Assembly (NCBI RefSeq): GCF_025399195.1
Contig: NW_026252099.1
Coordinates: 124,001 to 188,000, forward strand
Source of the DNA: Umbelopsis ramanniana AG
Taxonomy: Eukaryota > Mucoromycota > Umbelopsidomycetes > Umbelopsidales > Umbelopsidaceae
Direction of reading: 5' to 3'
Length of the DNA: 64,000 nucleotides
A program made the translations under genes and the position numbers. The notes under the pieces are model-generated. The model saw nothing but the letters and a program-made list of their open reading frames with translations. It ran no database searches and was not told the origin of the DNA. Positions 59,595 to 64,000 of the stretch are shown here, piece after piece. Positions within the stretch are counted from its first letter, which is position 1. Each line of letters begins with the position of its first letter.

Positions 59595-59856
59595 GTAAGT
59601 AAAGGGTGAATTGGCAAAAGAGCTGAAGCAAACAGGTACAAAAAAGTACTTTTGTAGGGAAAGACGTAATGACGACAAAAATTAAAGCACCGCATGACAG
59701 ATTCAATGGGATGTGACAAGTTCAAAACGGTTTTATTGAAACAAAAGAAACAATGCGTATAATGCGATCTATCATATTATGGAATAAAGAATATAGTTAG
59801 TATGAAAAGTTGCAATCACCATAATTTACGCTCCTCGGTTTTAAAGTACGTACCGC

Positions 59857-60495
59857 TTATTTCTTCTTGGAGACACCAACGGTTCTACCACGACGACCAG
59901 TGGTCTTAGTGTGTTGACCACGGACACGGAGACCCCAGTAGTGACGGAGACCACGGTGGTTACGGATCTTCTTCAAACGCTCAAGATCCTCACGCATCTT
60001 GCTGTCAAGACCGTTGGACAAGATTTGGGAGTACTTGCCATCAACAATATCCTTTTGTCTGTTAAGGAACCAGTTGGGAATCTTGTATTGGCTGGGATTC
60101 TGCAAGATGGTGACAATGCGCTCCAATTCTTCGTTGGACAACTCGCCGGCTCTCTTGTTAAGATCGACATCGGCCTTCTTGCAAGCAATGTTGGCATAAC
60201 GACGGCCAACACCCTTGATGGAAGTCAAAGCAACCATGATCTTGTTCTTTCCGTCAACATTGGTGTTGAGAAGACGAAGAATGTGCTGGAACTGATTCTT
60301 GTCGGGAACAGCGAGCGACTGTTGCATGTCGACACAAAAAAAATGAGTAGCATTAGCAATTGAATTCGATGAAATGTATCCAGTAATATTGACTTTTGTC
60401 CATTTCCCCCATCCATCCGTCTATCTCCTCATCCATCCGTGTTGATGGATGGACATCAAAGTACAATTCATGTAACTGAGAACTATACGCACCAT
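59857..60495 (-). CDS. RPS18: 40S ribosomal protein S18 (uS13)
   Basis: Two exons: 60495-60493 (the ATG alone) and 60318-59857, giving 154 residues (human S18 has 152). The ATG is followed by a GTGCGT donor and a 174-nt intron, and the joined N-terminus [20 protein letters not shown] matches the family. Further marks are [16 protein letters not shown] and [30 protein letters not shown] split at the expected places. The ORF also has an upstream-frame ATG at 60327 giving Met-Gln-Gln-Ser, but this fits the family less well. A start codon split off by an early intron is common in fungal ribosomal protein genes. Confidence 0.94.
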
Positions 60496-61036
60496 GTTTG
60501 CAGCAAAAAGAGGGAGCTACTGATTGCTGCTTGAGCGGGTAGATGAAGAGCCCCAGGGCCAGCGATTGAAACGGTCACGTGAAATCCGATTTTGGAAAAT
60601 GACTTTCGGGCAAATGTCCCAAAAAATTTCAAAGGACAAACCCTTCTTCCACCTTAAATGACAAACGACTGTATGAATATCTATTTCACATTCAAATGAA
60701 TTTTGTATATATTTTTTGTATATCTTGTTGAAATAGACATATGCTTTTTTAAGAGACTACAAACATCGGAATCGTCAACTTTACCACTTTGATTACAATG
60801 TCAGGGACTGTCAGCGTTTACCGAATAGCATCACAGATATATGTAAAAGAATGAAGCGTTGCGGCTCTTTATTAGTCTTATCTTATATATTCAAATCCAC
60901 TTGTAAACCAAGACTGACCCACAAAGGAATGATGGCATTTTACGCTCATGTCCGGAAATCGCGGAGTTTTGCTAACTGACTTATTAGTAGTTCACCCGCA
61001 AAACTTAAAGGTGGGCTTTTGTCACTATCCAACAAC
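60496..61036. promoter_or_regulatory. Divergent promoter, RPS18 and Pyp1-like genes
   Basis: 541 bp, AT-rich, between two start codons facing away from each other. No certain TATA box. Nothing else recognised. Confidence 0.45.
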
Positions 61037-62214
61037 ATGGCTAAAGGTCTTGATATCCAAGTGTATTCCGATTTTGACGGTACCATATCTTTGCAAGGTA
61101 AAAAAAGACGATCATTAAAGAACGCAATCGATGCCAACATTCTAATGTACCTTTTTCGTTTTCCAGATACCGGATGTCTGCTCATTGACGATCCCAGATG
61201 TTTAGGCTTCAAGAGGAGACGTGAGCTGGATCACCTTATTATGAACAAGGACGTTTCATTCAGGTACTTTGAGCTATGATACAAACATTGACTGTTGTTT
61301 ATGAGGATGACTTACATGGCGGTATTGGTTTAACAGAGACGGTCTAGAAGAGATGTGGGCCGCTGTCACATTGACGTGGGAAGAGGCATGGAAGGACCAT
61401 CTCGAGGGTATGTATTTCCTATAGTATATTGCTGTGTTTGTTCTACTACCACTAATGATTGTGTACTCAAATTTATTTCTCAGCTGTCAAAGTGGACCCT
61501 GGATTTTCCTCTTTCTATGATTATTGCAAATCCGTTGGCGTTCCTGTGAAGATTGTAAGCAGGTATGCGTATAACAATATATGAAATATCATCACACCAT
61601 TTTATTCATATGCGTTTATACCATCTTGCAATAGTGGTATCTACACTGTTATTGAGCAGATTATGGAAAATTTCATCGGCGACAGAGCTAAGGAAATTGA
61701 GATTATCTCCAATGGAGGAGGTGTTGATGGCCGCAAGTGGAATATCCAGTGGCGTGATGATACGTAAGATATTCTTAATATGTGTGAAGATTTTCAATTA
61801 TTTAGGAGGCATCTAGCTAAATGTTCTTTTTTTTTTTTTGGCTTTCAGGTCATTCGGTCACGACAAGTCTCTCAGTATGTATTTTTCCTCCTTATTAAGA
61901 GCTTCTCTTTCAGTTGGCATTAATTTGAACATCTAATTGTAGCATTGAAGAAGGCGAGAGAAGCTGCGACTCCAGAGACAATTTTTGTTTTCTGTGGTGA
62001 TGGCGTTTCAGATATATCTGCAGCACAGCACGCTGATATCTTGTTCGCTCGCCATGGACGCGATCTCGAAACCTGGTGCCAAAGAGAAAATGTACCTTTC
62101 CTTGGATTTGATACCTTTTCAGAGGTAGAAGAGATCGTAGCGAAATTGGTGGAGGGTAAGGTTACCCTCCAGAGAGATGAGAAAACTGGATTTTGCTCTC
62201 TGCTTGATGTATAG
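61037..62214 (+). CDS. PYP1: HAD-family phosphatase, Pyp1-like
   Basis: Seven exons: 61037-61097, 61167-61263, 61337-61407, 61484-61562, 61635-61763, 61849-61874, 61943-62214, giving 244 residues. Motif I is YSDFDGTISLQD (nucleophile Asp), motif II is KIVSSGIYTVIEQ, the Lys site is FGHDKS, and motif III is FCGDGVSDISAAQHADILFA. Length, order and LDPGF/DPGFSSFYDYC-type linkers match yeast YNL010W (Pyp1), a small-sugar or polyol phosphate phosphatase. FGHDKS is split over a 26-nt exon. The first ATG of the frame is at 61019 out of exon context; 61037 gives the family start. Confidence 0.85.
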
Positions 62215-62473
62215 ACTGGGCAGCGAAGGTGTTATGACCTACAATTCAATCAGTGCCTTAAGATGCTTAGATTGCCATATTACAATAGATTACCAGATAT
62301 TCTTAGATATGAATAAGTTGGCTGTGAAAGACGCTTCCCTATAAAACACGCCTGCTTAGGTATGCCTGGTGCGAAATCATGATAAATGTTCGAATGTCGG
62401 AGTACCATGTTAACAAATTTGTTAGAGCAGTTGCTTACTTACCAGGCAAAATTCTTGATCTCCATTTACGATT

Positions 62474-63001
62474 ATGTCAGCCAATGACACTTTGACTGGC
62501 CGAGCTCAACTCACCTTTCTTGCGTTGAAAGGAAGCGAATTACCAAGTCAGATTAGAGGACATTATGTCGCGAACAGTACTCAGAAATGTTTTGGAATTG
62601 CTGGTCAATTGCTCGAAGACGAACCATACCGATACCCCGAAAGCTGTTGTCTAGAACCAACCGCTAAATATCGACTCACGCTATTAGACTACGAATCGAA
62701 AGAGTACTATGATATTCCAAAGGTCACGAAGCCTATCGAGAGCGATGCAGCTGTTCTACAAACGGAAGATAATGCCACTACGGACGACAATAGCACGCGT
62801 CTACATTTCGAAACCGATCGATTTCTTGTCGATAATGCTGCTTGGCAACATTGCGAGCGCTATCTTCATCAGTTTTACCTTGAACTCGTTAAAAACTCCA
62901 ATGCTGACGGAAAGGATGATATACACGAACATCTGTCCGAGGAATACGATGTCACTGTCTGCTTAGGAACCATGACCATTGCCCTAGGTTCACCAAGATG
63001 A
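62474..63001 (+). CDS. Orphan 175-residue protein
   Basis: Single-exon ORF of 175 residues. The pattern alternates hydrophobic and polar residues over the first 70 positions (LTFLALKGSELPSQIRGHY, FGIAGQLLED, YRLTLLDY), suggesting a beta-rich fold, possibly OB-like. A disordered acidic middle (ATTDDNSTRLHF) and a C-terminal helix (WQHCERYLHQFYLELVKN) follow. Size and order recall small OB-fold genome-maintenance proteins, but I cannot assign a family. Codon use and length support a real gene. Confidence 0.55.
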   Translation: MSANDTLTGRAQLTFLALKGSELPSQIRGHYVANSTQKCFGIAGQLLEDEPYRYPESCCLEPTAKYRLTLLDYESKEYYDIPKVTKPIESDAAVLQTEDNATTDDNSTRLHFETDRFLVDNAAWQHCERYLHQFYLELVKNSNADGKDDIHEHLSEEYDVTVCLGTMTIALGSPR

Positions 63002-63196
63002 TCAGGTAACCAATGTATATTTGCATTCACTCGGCTCGATCTATTAACATTCCTTTGGAATGGTTAATATTCAGTTGGTGACGTTGATTCTATCATTTCC
63101 ACCGACGCGAAAGGCAGCCAAACCGGACCAGCAATTGCCAATTCATAATTTGAAAAAATGCGGCAACAAGCTGGGCTTATGCGATATTATTATAAC

Positions 63197-64000
63197 CTAG
63201 CTATCTAACAAAGCTTGCACTCTATCCAATACATCTTGCATGATAGACAAATTCATAACTCGTGAATTAATCAACTGTAAATAAAGCAACATGAGTAAAT
63301 ATTCAAAGCTCACTCGAGCAATCCAAATGTCTTCTCACCTCTAACTCTTCTGTTGCAGTCAATTTATCCTCATCAATACCGCCAAGTTCATAGCTCGAAA
63401 TAGGTGGACTGGATTTCGAATCCGCAGTGTGGGTGTGATCCCCTGAATGTACATGACCTTCAAACTCCTTCTTCTTCTCATGGTAAGTATCCAAGTAGTG
63501 GTTCAAAGCCTCTTTGATACCCTGTAAGAAGTTTTTCTCCACAAAAGCAACAGTATCCTTTGACTTAACACCAATCTAAATGTGAAAAGTTCGTCAGCAA
63601 CTGCTCAATAAGATCAAATGACATTTGTATTGGGCCCTATCAGACTTACGGATTTGTTCTTTTCATCGGATATGAGAAGGTAATAGTAAAAGTTGATGGC
63701 TTGCATGGTCGTTGAATACATGTCCCAAAAGTAGGACTCCGAGGCCATCATCCTCTCCCCATCGAATTTGAATATAACTGGGAAAAACTCGGTGACTACC
63801 AGCGGACTAGTATATATGCTGGAAAACTGATAGAGGGTCATTAATGTGTTGAATTATGGCACATCCAGATTACTCATTACCCTTGGATCTTGCTGTTTTT
63901 TCCTTAGGTTATTGTCTATTTGTTGCTTTGTTAGTCCAATGGCAGCTGCTCGCAATCCTTCAAAGGGGCAGCTTTTCAAGATCTCTATCAAAAGATACAC
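63197..64000 (-). CDS. Ybp/glomulin-family protein, C-terminal part only
   Basis: Partial gene; its 5' part lies beyond 64000. Exons in this window: 64000-63881, 63826-63650, 63575-63339, 63274-63197, all phase 0, giving the last 203 residues. The block VYLLIEILKSCPFEGLRAAA is like the helical repeat of the glomulin/Ybp2 (PF08568-type) family, followed by TSPLVVTEFFPVIFKF and helices rich in Tyr (FWDMYSTTMQAINFYYYLL). Yeast relatives Ybp1 and Ybp2 act in Yap1 oxidative signalling and at kinetochores. The C-terminus has a His/Asp-rich disordered stretch (GHVHSGDHTHTADSK). Family call is moderate because only the end is visible. Confidence 0.55.

Noticed and set aside
60319-60492. Possible snoRNA inside the RPS18 intron
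   Set aside because: No proper C box (RTGATGA) with a D box (CTGA) pair was found.
1-64000. tRNA genes, CRISPR arrays, transposons and long terminal repeats
   Set aside because: No B-box plus cloverleaf, no regular repeat-spacer array, and no transposase or reverse-transcriptase motifs were seen.

Overview
This window is nuclear DNA of a filamentous fungus, most probably a Mucorales-type zygomycete (Mucoromycota). Genes are cut by many short introns of about 50-80 nt with GTAAGT-like donors and TAG/CAG acceptors. The strongest lineage marker is the divergent pair of carB (phytoene desaturase) and carRP (fused lycopene cyclase/phytoene synthase), an arrangement known from Mucor, Phycomyces and Blakeslea. 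No bacterial operons, CRISPR arrays, intact transposons or tRNA genes were recognised. The gene models below are my own splice reconstructions. Exon phases were checked by hand, and the listed exons of each model join in frame.

Left third (1-24 kb): a CYSTM-type small protein, an arrestin-like protein, a small mitochondrial-type membrane protein, a PX-BAR sorting nexin (Vps17-like), a STE7-type MAPKK, a myotubularin phosphatase, the GPI mannosyltransferase PIG-M, a Pho85-type CDK, a small two-helix membrane protein, an AGC kinase of the DMPK/MRCK type, an AT-hook protein, an ABHD11-type hydrolase and a secreted alginate-lyase-family protein.

Middle (24-40 kb): mitochondrial ribosomal protein uL30m, the carB-carRP carotenoid pair with a shared promoter of about 750 bp, a bestrophin-like channel with a 7-nt microexon, one or two low-complexity proteins with CaaX-like ends, a gene-poor stretch, a D-galactonate dehydratase very close to bacterial DgoD, an RPEL-repeat actin-binding protein built from 132-nt exon repeats, and an antiquitin-type aldehyde dehydrogenase.

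Right third (40-64 kb): a giant gene of about 11.5 kb encoding an SZT2-like protein of about 3,628 residues (SZT2 is the scaffold of KICSTOR, which recruits GATOR1 in mTORC1 nutrient sensing), a BRAP2/Etp1 ubiquitin ligase, a basic nuclear-type orphan, 3-hydroxyisobutyryl-CoA hydrolase, a DHHC palmitoyltransferase whose DHHC motif is completed by a 12-nt microexon, ribosomal protein S18, a Pyp1-like HAD phosphatase, an orphan, and the 3' part of a Ybp/glomulin-family gene that runs off the end.

The genes are mostly independent housekeeping and signalling loci. The only clear functional cluster is carB-carRP, which together make beta-carotene from geranylgeranyl diphosphate. The most notable points are the fungal SZT2, the microexons that carry signature residues, the exon-repeat architecture of the RPEL gene, and the bacterial-looking but intron-bearing galactonate dehydratase.
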